Assembly (NCBI RefSeq): GCF_021608265.1
Contig: NZ_JAKIHP010000001.1
Location: 1,240,001-1,304,000 of the forward strand
Length of the DNA stretch: 64,000 nucleotides
Source of the DNA: Flavobacterium wongokense
GTDB taxonomy: Bacteria > Bacteroidota > Bacteroidia > Flavobacteriales > Flavobacteriaceae
Reading direction: 5' to 3'
This document shows, one piece after another, positions 44,706-54,641 of this stretch. Under the pieces are notes generated by a model. That model was given only the letters and a program-made list of their open reading frames with translations. It was not told where the DNA came from and did not search any database. Numbering within the stretch: position 1 is the first letter of the stretch; the number at the start of each line of letters is the position of its first letter. Made by a program: the position numbers and the translations under genes.

Positions 44706-47540
44706 TTATGGATTAATTGTTATAGAAGCAAACCATTGTTGTCCAATAGCACCAGCTCCGATTACCTGGATATAGTCTTCTCCGAATAAATTATTCGCCC
44801 CAACCTTTAAAACAGATTTTAAAGCCGGAATTGCATAATTGATCTGTGCATCGAACACTACGTTCTCAGGCACCATTCCATCTGCAAATGAGGATTGCCA
44901 TAAGTATTCGGTGTTCCATCTGATATTGGTATTGAAACCAAAGTTTTTAAACAATTTTGGGTTACCCAAAGATCCTTTGATTCGGTGTTTAGGAGTATTG
45001 AAACTTGGAATGAAACTTGGGTCATCTGCCTGGTCAAAAGTGAACTCAGCATAGTTGTAATTTACGCTTGCTTCAAAGTCCTTGTATACTTTTTTAGACA
45101 ATCCGATACCGAATCCTAATGAAGTAACTTCTGCTTTTGAATTGGAATAGATTTGATAAACCCTTCTGTCGCCATTTTGAAGCGCCTGAACCGGTGCATA
45201 AGTAGCAAAGTTGTTTGGGTCTAAGGTATTTACATCTCCGTAGTAAGGAGCAATAACCCTTGATTGATTCAGGAAGTCATTATAAATATTATAGTAAGCC
45301 GAAATATCTACAGCCAGGTCGTTTTTAATAACCGAACGGTATCCTATGTCAAATGCCTGAACTCTTTCCGGTTTAACCAAATCCACATCTGCAACTTCAA
45401 GAAGCGCAACTGCTGTAGGTATTGGTTGGCCTGCCGCAACAGCGCTTGAAAATGCCTGAACTGAAGTTAATGTAAATGAGTTGTTATACGCATTTTCTCC
45501 ATTTAAGGTAGCAGTTGGCCCAACACCAGGAATTGTTTGTCCTTGTGTACTTACCGGGAATGTTTCTACATATCTTGTTAAGTTGTCTGGCGCAGAACCA
45601 ATCAAAGCGAATGGCCCTAAATTCAAACCAATGTACTGATCCTGAGTTGTTGGATTTCTAAATCCGGTTTGGTAGGATGCCCTGAAGTTGTGCTCTTTGT
45701 TAGCTCCAGCGGAATATACGAAAGAGATTCTTGGAGAGATAAATCCATCAAAATTTTCAGATTTGTCATAACGTGCCGAACCCGTAAATTTCAGACGGTC
45801 TTCCTTCATCAATTTAGCCTGAACCTGAGCATAAGCTCCGTACTCATCATATCTGATTGGCCCGTCATAATCGGTGAAAATGGTTCCTCCCGAATTCATT
45901 TCATATTGCCTGAAAGATCCACCCAATTGAATTTCAGCAACCTTGATAAGGTCTCTGAAGTTATAGTTTGCTTCTGCATGGTAAAGTTTGGACTGGTCTT
46001 TAAATTTTGAACCTGTTACTAAGTCCGGGTCAGCTGTAACTGATGCCAAAGCGCTTTCGAATTCAGGTGTTCCAGGTAAAAACCTTCCGCTATCAGCTGT
46101 TTGTCTTGCCAAAGCGTGTGCCTGTTCTGGTGTTGCTCCTCCTAATGTAGACTGGATGTAAGCACCGGCGTATTGCCCAAACCAAGTCTGGTCATCCTTC
46201 CACGCTCTATTAACATTCCAAGCTGCAAAACGCATATCATAAGAATCTCCGGCATTTTCATCAGTCATATAACCTCTTAGGAAATAGTTTTTTCCTTTGA
46301 ACTCAATTTTGGTTTGGTTCATAAAGAAGTTTTTCAACGAATATCTGTTGGCTCCTTGATAAATAGTATTTCCTAAACCAACTTTGTGTTGGAAAATAAT
46401 TTCATTATCATCAGCCCAAGGCTTGAAGTGCAATGAGAAATCGGCTTTTACACTCTTAACCGTATTGTCATTCAGATCCTGTTCAAAGTAACCTGTTCTC
46501 GCTACATTGTAATTAGGTAACAAATTCACAGCTGAAGCCGGGATCAATCCTAAGTTTGCCAACGATTGCCCCACACTTTTAATGTTTGTAGAAACTTCAT
46601 CTCCATAAACGTTCAATCCGTCATAATTTGGATTAACGCCTGTGCCTGTTAAGTCCGGAGTCAAATCTCTGGTGTCCGCGGCAATCCATTCGGTTGCTTT
46701 TAAGAAAGTGAAGTTGGCCTTAGCTGCAAAGTGTTTGTCAAAAGCGTGAGCTGCTCTTATTCCGAAATCCCAATAGTCATTGGTTCCGGCAACTTCCTGA
46801 GTTGTTTGTCCGTATTTAAAGTAAAAACTCAACCCTTGATTCGTAAATGGGCTTTTACTGTTCATAAACATAATTCCGTTAAAGGCATTCGCACCGTACA
46901 ATGCAGAAGAAGCTCCGGGAAGAAGCTCCACATTGGCTACATCCAATTCAGAAATCCCGATCAGATTCCCTAATACAAAGTTCAACGCAGGAGAAGAGTT
47001 ATCCATACCATCAACCAATTGTAAAAAACGGGTATTCGCTACAGTAGCAAAACCTCTGGTGTTGATTGATTTGAAAGATAAACTACTGGTATTGAAATGA
47101 ACTTCCTTTAAATTTTCTAAACCATCGTAATAAGTAGCAGCTGTTGTTCCTTTGATTTCCTTTAGGCTCATTCTTTCAATGGTCACTGGAGACTCGAGTA
47201 CCCTTTCCGGAGTTCTCGAAGCTGATACTACGATTTCATCGAGTTTTGTTTCTTCATCGGTTAGTATTGCTGTGACTTTTTGGTTGTTGGATGTCACACT
47301 AACTTTTTTGGTCCCATAACCTATACTTGAAATCTCGAGGTCAAATGGAGGTGTTTTTGAGGTTGATAAAGTAAAATTTCCATCGCTGTCGGTTACAGTT
47401 CCTGAACTTTCGCCGGCAACTTTGACATTTGCACCTGGAATTGGTTCATTCTTACTGTCTTTTACCGAACCCGAAATTGAAGTTTGCGAATAAGTTATGC
47501 CGCAAAAAAACAATGAAACGATAAATAAATAAATCTTCAT
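44706..47540 (-). CDS. TonB-dependent outer membrane receptor
   Basis: 944 residues from the ATG at 47540 (MKIYLFIVSLFFCGITYSQ); an upstream in-frame start at 47579 would precede the signal peptide and is rejected. After the signal come a carboxypeptidase-regulatory-like domain (about 20-105), the plug (about 120-240; ERMSLKEIKG, FNTSSLSFKSINTRGFA, VELLPGASSALYGANAFNGIM) and a long 22-strand barrel. It should import an unknown ligand using TonB energy. No SusD partner is present, which argues against a standard polysaccharide locus; the co-transcribed partner is the GDSL lipoprotein gene. Confidence 0.93.
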   Translation of the reverse strand: MKIYLFIVSLFFCGITYSQTSISGSVKDSKNEPIPGANVKVAGESSGTVTDSDGNFTLSTSKTPPFDLEISSIGYGTKKVSVTSNNQKVTAILTDEETKLDEIVVSASRTPERVLESPVTIERMSLKEIKGTTAATYYDGLENLKEVHFNTSSLSFKSINTRGFATVANTRFLQLVDGMDNSSPALNFVLGNLIGISELDVANVELLPGASSALYGANAFNGIMFMNSKSPFTNQGLSFYFKYGQTTQEVAGTNDYWDFGIRAAHAFDKHFAAKANFTFLKATEWIAADTRDLTPDLTGTGVNPNYDGLNVYGDEVSTNIKSVGQSLANLGLIPASAVNLLPNYNVARTGYFEQDLNDNTVKSVKADFSLHFKPWADDNEIIFQHKVGLGNTIYQGANRYSLKNFFMNQTKIEFKGKNYFLRGYMTDENAGDSYDMRFAAWNVNRAWKDDQTWFGQYAGAYIQSTLGGATPEQAHALARQTADSGRFLPGTPEFESALASVTADPDLVTGSKFKDQSKLYHAEANYNFRDLIKVAEIQLGGSFRQYEMNSGGTIFTDYDGPIRYDEYGAYAQVQAKLMKEDRLKFTGSARYDKSENFDGFISPRISFVYSAGANKEHNFRASYQTGFRNPTTQDQYIGLNLGPFALIGSAPDNLTRYVETFPVSTQGQTIPGVGPTATLNGENAYNNSFTLTSVQAFSSAVAAGQPIPTAVALLEVADVDLVKPERVQAFDIGYRSVIKNDLAVDISAYYNIYNDFLNQSRVIAPYYGDVNTLDPNNFATYAPVQALQNGDRRVYQIYSNSKAEVTSLGFGIGLSKKVYKDFEASVNYNYAEFTFDQADDPSFIPSFNTPKHRIKGSLGNPKLFKNFGFNTNIRWNTEYLWQSSFADGMVPENVVFDAQINYAIPALKSVLKVGANNLFGEDYIQVIGAGAIGQQWFASITINP

Positions 47541-47817
47541 TTGGTTTAAATTTTGTTGGTTTATGACGCCAAAGTACAAATATTTCTTTTATATTATTAA
47601 AAAAACGCGCCTATTTTTATTAATAATTGATTTTTTAGAATCGTTCAAAAACGGACAATTTTTAACCTTTTTTAGGTTTTTATTAACGATTTGGCATTAT
47701 TGCTAAAAAAAATACTATGCGCACATACAAAATGCAACATTTAATAAATAAATCATAAAAATTGGGACAAAAAAAAAGCAGGACATTGTCCTGCTTTTGA
47801 ATGTATATTTTTAAAAA
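47541..47817. other. AT-rich intergenic region with the glmS terminator
   Basis: No gene. The left part should hold the receptor promoter; a TACTTTG-like box lies upstream on the minus strand near 47567-47574. The right part holds a terminator. Confidence 0.5.
47768..47798 (-). terminator. Terminator after glmS
   Basis: GCAGGA-CATTG-TCCTGC hairpin with an A-run on the left, which is a T-run for the leftward glmS transcript. Confidence 0.85.
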
Positions 47818-49668
47818 TTATTCTACTGTAACCGATTTTGCCAAATTCCTTGGTTGGTCCACATTACACTTCCTCATTACCGCAATGTGGTAAGACAATA
47901 GCTGTAAAGGAATTGTAGTAATCAATGGAGATAAGGCATCTGAAGTTTCAGGGATTTCAATAATGTGGTCTGCAAGGCCTCTTACCTGTGTGTCACCTTT
48001 GGTAACCACGGCAATTATTTTCCCGCTTCTTGACTTAATTTCCTGAATGTTGCTCACCACCTTGTCGTAATGTCCTTGTTTTGGAGCAATGACAATTACC
48101 GGCATTTGTTCGTCGATTAAGGCAATTGGACCGTGTTTCATTTCCGCTGCAGGATAACCTTCAGCGTGGATATATGAAATTTCTTTGAGCTTCAAAGCAC
48201 CTTCAAGTGCAACCGGAAAATTGTATCCTCTTCCAAGATATAGGCAGTTGGTCGCGTCCTTAAATTTCGCTGCTATTTCTTTGGCAGTATCATTGGTAGA
48301 AGTAAGTGCTTCCGCAACTTTTTCCGGAATAACCTCAAGTTCCTGTAAATACCTATGGAAATCTGAATTCGATAAGGTTCCTTTGGCTTTAGCTAAACGT
48401 AAAGCAATCATTGTCAACACCGTGATTTGTGTTGTAAATGCTTTGGTCGATGCAACTCCAATTTCCGGACCGGCATGTGTGTAAGCTCCGGCATTGGTTT
48501 CCCTTGAAATCGAAGAACCAACAACATTACAAACTCCGAAAACAAAAGCGCCTTTTTCCTTAGCCAGCTTAATAGCCGCCAAAGTATCAGCGGTTTCACC
48601 AGATTGCGAAATGGCGATAACAACATCATTTTTGTTGATGATTGGGTTTCTGTATCTAAATTCAGAAGCATATTCCACTTCAACATTGATTCGGGCGAAT
48701 TCCTCAATTACATATTCAGCAACCAATCCGGCGTGCCATGAAGTTCCACAAGCCACTATAATGATTCTTTCAGCATGCAAAAACTTTTCAATGTTGTCTT
48801 CGATACCAGCCATTTGAATGATTCCCTGATTGGCTAAAAGCCTTCCTCTGTAGGTGTCTTTGATAACATTCGGCTGCTCGTAAATTTCCTTTAACATGAA
48901 ATGGTCGTAACCTCCTTTTTCAATCTGCTCCAAATTCATCTGAAGTTCCTGAATGTATGGATCAACCAATGAGTCATCCTTGATTTTCCTGATTTTTAAA
49001 GGTTTGTGCAAACGAACAATCGCCATTTCCTCATCTTCCAAATAAATGGCATTGGAAGTATATTCGATAAAAGGAGAAGCATCGGAAGCAACAAAAAATT
49101 CATCTTCGCCTACGCCTATAGCAATTGGGCTTCCCAATCTTGCGACAATGATCTCATCCGGATTTTCTTTGTCAAAAACACAGATGGCATAAGCTCCGAC
49201 AACCTGGTTTAACGCAATCTGAACTGCTTTTCCAAGTTTGATGTTTTCCTTCTTTTTTACGTCTTCAATTAGGTTTACCAAAACTTCGGTGTCGGTATCC
49301 GATTTGAAAATGTAACCTCTTTTCAGTAATTCTTTTTTAAGCGGTTCATAATTCTCAATGATTCCGTTATGGATGATTGAGATATTCCCCGAATTTGAAA
49401 CGTGTGGATGTGAATTGATATCATTTGGGACACCATGGGTAGCCCAACGTGTGTGCCCCATTCCGATTGTTGCTTTGGAAGTTGCAATTGTTTTTGACTT
49501 TTCTTCAAGATCAGAAACTTTCCCTTTGGTTTTTGCAATCTTAAGGTCGCTGCCATCATACAACATGATTCCGGCACTGTCATAACCTCTATACTCTAAT
49601 CTTTTTAACCCTTTAATTACTATTGGATAAGCTTCCCTAAATCCGATATAGCCAACAATTCCACACAT
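47818..49668 (-). CDS. glmS: Glutamine--fructose-6-phosphate aminotransferase (isomerizing)
   Basis: 616 residues. The N-terminal glutaminase begins MCGIVGY with nucleophile Cys2, and continues with LEYRGYDSAG and GMGHTRWATHG. The C-terminal half has two SIS domains (about 290-430 and 460-600), with CGTSWHAG, ISQSGETADTLAA and the terminal LAKSVTVE. It makes glucosamine 6-phosphate, the entry to peptidoglycan and LPS sugars. It lies 15 bases downstream of the DUF4270 lipoprotein gene, so they may share a transcript. No glmS ribozyme is expected in this group and none is recognised. Confidence 0.98.
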   Translation of the reverse strand: MCGIVGYIGFREAYPIVIKGLKRLEYRGYDSAGIMLYDGSDLKIAKTKGKVSDLEEKSKTIATSKATIGMGHTRWATHGVPNDINSHPHVSNSGNISIIHNGIIENYEPLKKELLKRGYIFKSDTDTEVLVNLIEDVKKKENIKLGKAVQIALNQVVGAYAICVFDKENPDEIIVARLGSPIAIGVGEDEFFVASDASPFIEYTSNAIYLEDEEMAIVRLHKPLKIRKIKDDSLVDPYIQELQMNLEQIEKGGYDHFMLKEIYEQPNVIKDTYRGRLLANQGIIQMAGIEDNIEKFLHAERIIIVACGTSWHAGLVAEYVIEEFARINVEVEYASEFRYRNPIINKNDVVIAISQSGETADTLAAIKLAKEKGAFVFGVCNVVGSSISRETNAGAYTHAGPEIGVASTKAFTTQITVLTMIALRLAKAKGTLSNSDFHRYLQELEVIPEKVAEALTSTNDTAKEIAAKFKDATNCLYLGRGYNFPVALEGALKLKEISYIHAEGYPAAEMKHGPIALIDEQMPVIVIAPKQGHYDKVVSNIQEIKSRSGKIIAVVTKGDTQVRGLADHIIEIPETSDALSPLITTIPLQLLSYHIAVMRKCNVDQPRNLAKSVTVE

Positions 49669-49683
49669 AATATTACGTATTAA

Positions 49684-51525
49684 TTAAGGTTTTGTATAAT
49701 AAATTTCAAGTTTTAATCTTCTCTTCCATGCCTCACCAGGAGCTTGCGGAATATTAGTTCCGTATAGGATTGTTCCAAGCTGGTTCAGCACCGACATCGT
49801 AGGAGCATATTTAGAATTGCTGTTTGGGGTTCTTAATTTTGCCAAAGCAGGACTGTTGATGTTCTCAGTTACAGACAATCCTAAACGGACATTGGTGGAA
49901 TCATTTCTAATCAGATTCCTAACATAATTGGTAATCTTGACTTTGTATTTGAATCCTTTGTCACTTATTTCACTTGTGTTGTCATCCCTGATCTGTTTTA
50001 CCAAAAGGCCACGTTCATTTAAAAGGAATCCTCCAAAGGTTGGCTTGTTGAATTTTGGATATGCTCCGTTTGTAGCATTATCAAGGGTATAATCAATGAT
50101 TGGCTTCTTGTTGGTTAAGTCATAAAGATAAATACGGTTTGGCTCAACAACTTTTTTGTAGTCAGGACTAGCCGCATCGGTACTTTTCATAGCCGTTCGG
50201 TCGATATAAAAAGTAAGGTTGGCTTCGTTGATCAGCCAGCCATTTAGTTTAATCCTGTCAATCTCATCAGAAATATGGTTTGGAATGTTGTTTTCAAGAT
50301 ATTTAACATTCGTGCTGCTGATCGGAAGGTTTTCATTAAAGTTTGGATTCTCTGTATATCCGATAAGGTCAGTAGTGCCAAATAAATCGATGATTGCCAT
50401 TGAACCTTCACCACCTTTTAAGTAAACTTTGGAAGCTTCCTGAGAGCTGTTTGCCGCAACCAGGTAATTGGCATCTTCGTTGGAATGTTGTAATAAACTA
50501 ACGCAGTTTCCATTCATATTCAATGCAAATGATTTGTGAGGTCTTTCAACTTTACGTTCATTAACATTTGGAGTGTTTACATTGTCAGGGGTAATTTTGT
50601 CTTCCTGGTAGTAAATGGTAATGGTGCCTCCTTTGAAATTAAGCATTGCCATATTGCCATCTCCACCTGTTTGTGTCGTTTTGAAATAAATCCCTCTTAG
50701 GTAATTCTTGAAAATAGCCTGTGTTTGCAGGTTGCTGCCACCGTTTAAAATTTTTTGATCAAAAAAATCGGTTCTCAAATGCAGACGCATTGATGGCTCA
50801 AATCGCGTATAAATAGGATCGTTGGTAGTGTCAAAGTCTTCGTAAGTTGTCAGTTTGTGCTCTCTCTTATCAAAGAAGAACTCCGTGTTTTCACGTGTGT
50901 CAGGAGAAGTATTTAATTTAATGTCTTTATTGGCATCAATGGTTGCATCTTCATCAGTATAAAATGCCTGAGATTCTCCCAGTCCTAAATTAGGGTCCAA
51001 ATCCCTTAAAAAGTAGCGCGACACATAAACGCCCAAATCAAATTTTGAACTCACCGCCGTTGGAGTTGCGATGTCGTATGGTTTTTCCCCATAAATGGAA
51101 TCCAGTTTGTAAAGTTTACCGTCTTTAACGTTGGTATCCGGGTCATCTTTTACAAACTTCTTAAAATACGGAATGTTAAGAACAACACTGTCTATTGTAG
51201 GAAGGTGTTCGTACTCTGTATCATCGGTATTGTTAAAGGTTGGGTCAGCAGTCGAAAGTTCCAGTTGCGTCACATAATTTGCATGCACATCGCCAAAAGC
51301 GGGGTTGTGATAAAAACCAAGCGGGCTTATAGGTAAATTGTAAGAAGCGATTGGGCCAACTTTTTGGTTAAAGATTTTCACGGTTGACATCGAGTCAAGT
51401 TCAAATCCAAAGTGGTCTTCACCAACTATGTCAGTTCCTAATTCATTAAAATCTTTATCGCAGGAAGCGAAAAGAAGCGCAATCAATCCAAGTAAAATCG
51501 GTTGTAAAAAGGTTTTTTTATACAT
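49684..51525 (-). CDS. DUF4270 family lipoprotein
   Basis: 613 residues. Lipoprotein signal with Cys22 (LIALLFASC), then [18 protein letters not shown], the characteristic N-terminus of DUF4270. The rest is beta-rich, with several Asp/Asn-rich loops. The family is restricted to Bacteroidota and has no established function. It sits between a glycogen synthase-like gene (20 bases upstream) and glmS (15 bases downstream), a grouping I recall as conserved in Flavobacteria, which hints at envelope or cell-surface polysaccharide biology. Confidence 0.88.
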   Translation of the reverse strand: MYKKTFLQPILLGLIALLFASCDKDFNELGTDIVGEDHFGFELDSMSTVKIFNQKVGPIASYNLPISPLGFYHNPAFGDVHANYVTQLELSTADPTFNNTDDTEYEHLPTIDSVVLNIPYFKKFVKDDPDTNVKDGKLYKLDSIYGEKPYDIATPTAVSSKFDLGVYVSRYFLRDLDPNLGLGESQAFYTDEDATIDANKDIKLNTSPDTRENTEFFFDKREHKLTTYEDFDTTNDPIYTRFEPSMRLHLRTDFFDQKILNGGSNLQTQAIFKNYLRGIYFKTTQTGGDGNMAMLNFKGGTITIYYQEDKITPDNVNTPNVNERKVERPHKSFALNMNGNCVSLLQHSNEDANYLVAANSSQEASKVYLKGGEGSMAIIDLFGTTDLIGYTENPNFNENLPISSTNVKYLENNIPNHISDEIDRIKLNGWLINEANLTFYIDRTAMKSTDAASPDYKKVVEPNRIYLYDLTNKKPIIDYTLDNATNGAYPKFNKPTFGGFLLNERGLLVKQIRDDNTSEISDKGFKYKVKITNYVRNLIRNDSTNVRLGLSVTENINSPALAKLRTPNSNSKYAPTMSVLNQLGTILYGTNIPQAPGEAWKRRLKLEIYYTKP

Positions 51526-51545
51526 AAAACGTAAAATTGTAATTT

Positions 51546-52352
51546 TTAAGAAAGCATACTTTTATAAAAGTTTGTGTATGCTTCGGTAAATTTTTCTTTC
51601 GTGGCGAAAGGTAAAAAAGGTTTTCCTGAAGATTCTATAAATTTTGTTAAACTTGAAGACACATTTTCAGACGCAATTACAACTGCGTCAGAGTGCTTTA
51701 CCGCTGCCTTAATAAGGTTTTCATAGTTCGGGGTTTCCAATTCCTCAACTGCTTCGTGCGGGATGTTGTCAAACTCCACTTTTTTAATCATTTCATTATC
51801 CAGATTGCCATCAAATGACTGCCCGTATACCGAAGTAACAATCTTCGTTTCCGAAAACAGGGCTTCATCCTTATAATAATGCTTCATATAAATAGGCAGT
51901 AAACTTGCCATCCATCCATGAACGTGAATGATATCGGGAACCCAGTTTAATTTCTTAACCGTTTCCACAACGCCTTTTGCAAAGAATATGGCTCTTTCAT
52001 CATTGTCCGGATATAAAACTCCATCTTCATCACTAAAAGTGGCTTTTCTTTTGAAATATTCATCATTGTCTATGAAATAAACCTGTATTCTTTCCTTCGG
52101 GATAGAAGCAACTTTAATAATCAAAGGCATATCCAGGTCGTTTACGACCAAATTCATTCCCGACAATCGGATAACTTCATGCAATTGATGCCTTCTTTCA
52201 TTGATATTTCCATATCTCGGCATGAAAATCCTAATCTGTCCTCCCTGATCATTAATCATTTTGGGAACATCATAAGACATCAAAGAAACCTCATTTTCAG
52301 CCAGATAAGGCACCACTTCAGATGATACATACAATATCCTCTTATCTTCCAT
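51546..52352 (-). CDS. Glycogen/starch synthase-like protein (GT5 N-terminal domain only)
   Basis: 268 residues, about half the usual ~480 of glycogen synthases. It matches the GT5 catalytic N-terminal Rossmann domain: [20 protein letters not shown] (in place of the KxGGL-type ADP-glucose loop), [13 protein letters not shown] [10 protein letters not shown], and [15 protein letters not shown]. The C-terminal GT1 domain, which completes the nucleotide-sugar site, is missing, and no continuing frame or frameshift is evident downstream, where DUF4270 begins 20 bases later. The canonical KTGGL motif is altered, so catalysis is doubtful. A similar short form appears to be usual in Flavobacteria. 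It is divergent from panC. Confidence 0.82.
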   Translation of the reverse strand: MEDKRILYVSSEVVPYLAENEVSLMSYDVPKMINDQGGQIRIFMPRYGNINERRHQLHEVIRLSGMNLVVNDLDMPLIIKVASIPKERIQVYFIDNDEYFKRKATFSDEDGVLYPDNDERAIFFAKGVVETVKKLNWVPDIIHVHGWMASLLPIYMKHYYKDEALFSETKIVTSVYGQSFDGNLDNEMIKKVEFDNIPHEAVEELETPNYENLIKAAVKHSDAVVIASENVSSSLTKFIESSGKPFLPFATKEKFTEAYTNFYKSMLS

Positions 52353-52390
52353 AATCTAATCTACTTTATTTATTGGCAATAAAAAACAGG

Positions 52391-52398
52391 CAAAAGTA
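52391..52398 (-). promoter_or_regulatory. Promoter of the GT5-like gene, -7 box TACTTTTG
   Basis: Exact TAnnTTTG match on the minus strand, 38 bases before the ATG at 52352. It probably drives the GT5-DUF4270-glmS group. Confidence 0.55.
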
Positions 52399-52429
52399 CA
52401 AAAATTTATGCAGTTATTTATGAAAATGG

Positions 52430-52437
52430 TAAGTTTG
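52430..52437 (+). promoter_or_regulatory. Promoter of panC, -7 box TAAGTTTG
   Basis: Exact TAnnTTTG match, 21 bases before the ATG at 52459. It decides against the earlier in-frame start at 52408, which lies upstream of the expected transcript. Confidence 0.6.
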
Positions 52438-52458
52438 CAACTCATTTATTGTAAGCCG

Positions 52459-53307
52459 ATGCTTCTTTTTAACACACAACGCGAATTAGTTTCTCACCTA
52501 AATTCCATTTCCAACGAAAAAACGTCTATTGGTTTTGTTCCGACAATGGGAGCACTTCACCAGGGACATCTTTCGCTGCTTGAGGAATCTTTGAAGCATA
52601 ACAGCATCAACGTCATCAGTATTTTTGTCAATCCAACGCAGTTCAATAATGCAGAAGATTTGGCTAAATATCCCAAAACATTAGATGCGGATATTGAAAA
52701 AATCAAAAGCGTTTCCGATGCCATAATTGTTTTTGCGCCAAGTGTGGATGATATTTATGAAGGCAAAACCATTTCGCAGCATTTTGATTATGACGGGCTG
52801 GAAAACCAGATGGAAGGCAAATTCCGCCCAGGACATTTTGACGGAGTGGGAACCATAGTAAAAAGGCTTTTCGAAATCGTAAAACCCAACAACGCCTATT
52901 TTGGCGAAAAGGATTTCCAGCAATTGCAGATTGTAAAGAAATTGGTTTCCAAATATAAAATTCCGGTGAATGTTGTAGGCTGCCCAATTTACAGGGAAAC
53001 CAACGGGCTGGCAATGAGTTCGCGCAACGAAAGGCTAACTCAGGAAGAAAGGAAAAAAGCAGCCATCATTTACAAAACCATTTCACAGGCGAAGAAATTA
53101 TTTGCGCTAAAATCGGCAAAAGAAGTCACCGATTTTGTGGTCAGGGAATTTAAAAAACAATCCGATTTCGAGCTCGAATATTTCCAGATTGCAGACGAAG
53201 CAACATTGCTGCCCTGCACCAGAAAAACCAAAGGGAAAAAATATCGCGCATTCATTGCCGTTTTTGTTAACAAAATCAGATTGATTGATACTATTTCATT
53301 AAATTAA
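52459..53307 (+). CDS. panC: Pantothenate synthetase
   Basis: 282 residues from the ATG at 52459. Class I nucleotidyltransferase marks: [13 protein letters not shown] (HIGH motif), [37 protein letters not shown] and the KMSKS-like AMSSRNERL. It joins pantoate and beta-alanine using ATP. panD, which supplies beta-alanine, follows 14 bases later, so pathway genes are paired in one operon. Confidence 0.97.
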   Translation: MLLFNTQRELVSHLNSISNEKTSIGFVPTMGALHQGHLSLLEESLKHNSINVISIFVNPTQFNNAEDLAKYPKTLDADIEKIKSVSDAIIVFAPSVDDIYEGKTISQHFDYDGLENQMEGKFRPGHFDGVGTIVKRLFEIVKPNNAYFGEKDFQQLQIVKKLVSKYKIPVNVVGCPIYRETNGLAMSSRNERLTQEERKKAAIIYKTISQAKKLFALKSAKEVTDFVVREFKKQSDFELEYFQIADEATLLPCTRKTKGKKYRAFIAVFVNKIRLIDTISLN

Positions 53308-53321
53308 TTTACTTTTGCGCC

Positions 53322-53672
53322 ATGCAAATCGAAGTAGTAAAATCTAAAATTCACAGGGTAAAAGTTACCGGCGCCGACTTAAATTATGTGGGCAGCATCA
53401 CTATTGACGAAACCTTAATGGAAGCCTCAAATCTGATTGAAGGGGAAAAGGTTTCTATCGTAAATGTAAACAACGGCGAGCGTTTTGATACTTATGTCAT
53501 CAAAGGCATCAGAAACTCAGGCGATATTACCCTAAATGGCCCGGCTGCCCGAAGAGTCCACAAAGGAGATATCATCATTATCATGTCGTATGCATTAATG
53601 GATTTTGAGGAAGCAAAAACCTTTAAGCCATGGTTGGTTTTTCCAAACGAAACAAATAACTCACTGACCTAA
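53322..53672 (+). CDS. panD: Aspartate 1-decarboxylase proenzyme
   Basis: 116 residues, the usual pyruvoyl-type PanD. The self-cleavage site is Gly24-Ser25 in NYVGSITID; Ser25 becomes the pyruvoyl group. Conserved [12 protein letters not shown] and [17 protein letters not shown] complete the barrel. It makes beta-alanine from aspartate for pantothenate. Second gene of the panC-panD operon; the next gene starts 3 bases after its stop. Confidence 0.97.
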   Translation: MQIEVVKSKIHRVKVTGADLNYVGSITIDETLMEASNLIEGEKVSIVNVNNGERFDTYVIKGIRNSGDITLNGPAARRVHKGDIIIIMSYALMDFEEAKTFKPWLVFPNETNNSLT

Positions 53673-53675
53673 ATC

Positions 53676-54641
53676 TTGAAACAGCAAATTGGCAAATGGT
53701 TGACAATCCTCATTCCTCTTTTTATAGGAATCGGGATTATATACTATCAATTTACCACTTTGACTGCTGAGGAAATCGGCAAAATAAAAATTAGTTTCGA
53801 AAAGGCAAATTATTGGTACATCCTGCTATCGCTACTCATTGCATTGGTAGGTTACTGGTCAAGAGCCTACCGTTGGAAATTTGCGCTGAACCATTTGGGT
53901 TACCAAACCAAATTCTCCACTAATTTCCTGACTGTATGTGTTTCCTATCTGGTCAATCTGACTGTTCCGCGTTCAGGTGAAATTTCACGAGCTGCTTTAC
54001 TGAAAAAATATGAAGACGTGCCATTTGACAAGGCATTCGGAACCATAGTTGCCGAAAGGATTGTCGATTTGCTGATCTTCTTTTTGTTTGTATTTATTGG
54101 TTTTGTTTTGCAGTTTGACAAAATTTACCAATTCCTTTTAACCGAAAACGTATCCCTTGAATATTTGATTTGTGCGGCACTCATTGGTTTAGTGCTTTTT
54201 GTGGTTTTTGTATTGATTTGGATTTATGCCGAATGGGCAATCATCTTAAAACTAAAACAAAAATTTTCCGGACTGATAGAAGGCATTACCACAGTTTATA
54301 AAATGAAGGACAAATGGAAGTATATTTTCCATTCGTTTTTTATATGGTTTTCCTATCTCGCGATGTTCTATGTTGCTATTTTTGCCTTGCCGGAAACTGC
54401 CGGAATCAGCTTTGATATAGTAATCATGGGCTTTATTTTTGGAAGCCTGGCTGTTGGTTTTTCCAACGGTGGATTGGGAGCTTATCCGTTTTCTATTGCG
54501 TTGATTTTTTCGCTTTACGGAATCACCAAGGATGTTGGAACCGCTTTTGGATGGCTGGTTTGGACCTCGCAAACCGTTTTGGCAATCCTATTGGGATTGT
54601 TATCCTATTTATTGCTTCCCATCTTAAACCGAAGCAAATAG
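53676..54641 (+). CDS. Lysylphosphatidylglycerol synthase TM-like (flippase-like) membrane protein
   Basis: 321 residues from a TTG start 3 bases after panD. Seven to eight membrane helices; typical family segments are YWYILLSLLIALVGYWSRAYRWKFAL, LTVPRSGEISRAALLKKYEDVPFDKAFGTIVAERIVDLL and GGLGAYPFSIALI near the C-terminus. This is the UPF0104/AglD2 family, the membrane half of lysyl-PG synthases, without the catalytic domain. Lipid transport or flipping is proposed for relatives; the cargo here is unknown. Its stop codon is directly next to that of the convergent protease gene. Confidence 0.87.
   Translation: MKQQIGKWLTILIPLFIGIGIIYYQFTTLTAEEIGKIKISFEKANYWYILLSLLIALVGYWSRAYRWKFALNHLGYQTKFSTNFLTVCVSYLVNLTVPRSGEISRAALLKKYEDVPFDKAFGTIVAERIVDLLIFFLFVFIGFVLQFDKIYQFLLTENVSLEYLICAALIGLVLFVVFVLIWIYAEWAIILKLKQKFSGLIEGITTVYKMKDKWKYIFHSFFIWFSYLAMFYVAIFALPETAGISFDIVIMGFIFGSLAVGFSNGGLGAYPFSIALIFSLYGITKDVGTAFGWLVWTSQTVLAILLGLLSYLLLPILNRSK

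Noticed and set aside
51526..51545. Frameshift that would restore a full-length glycogen synthase
   Set aside because: Only 20 bases separate the GT5-like stop from the DUF4270 gene, which has an intact lipoprotein signal, so no C-terminal domain can be hidden here.
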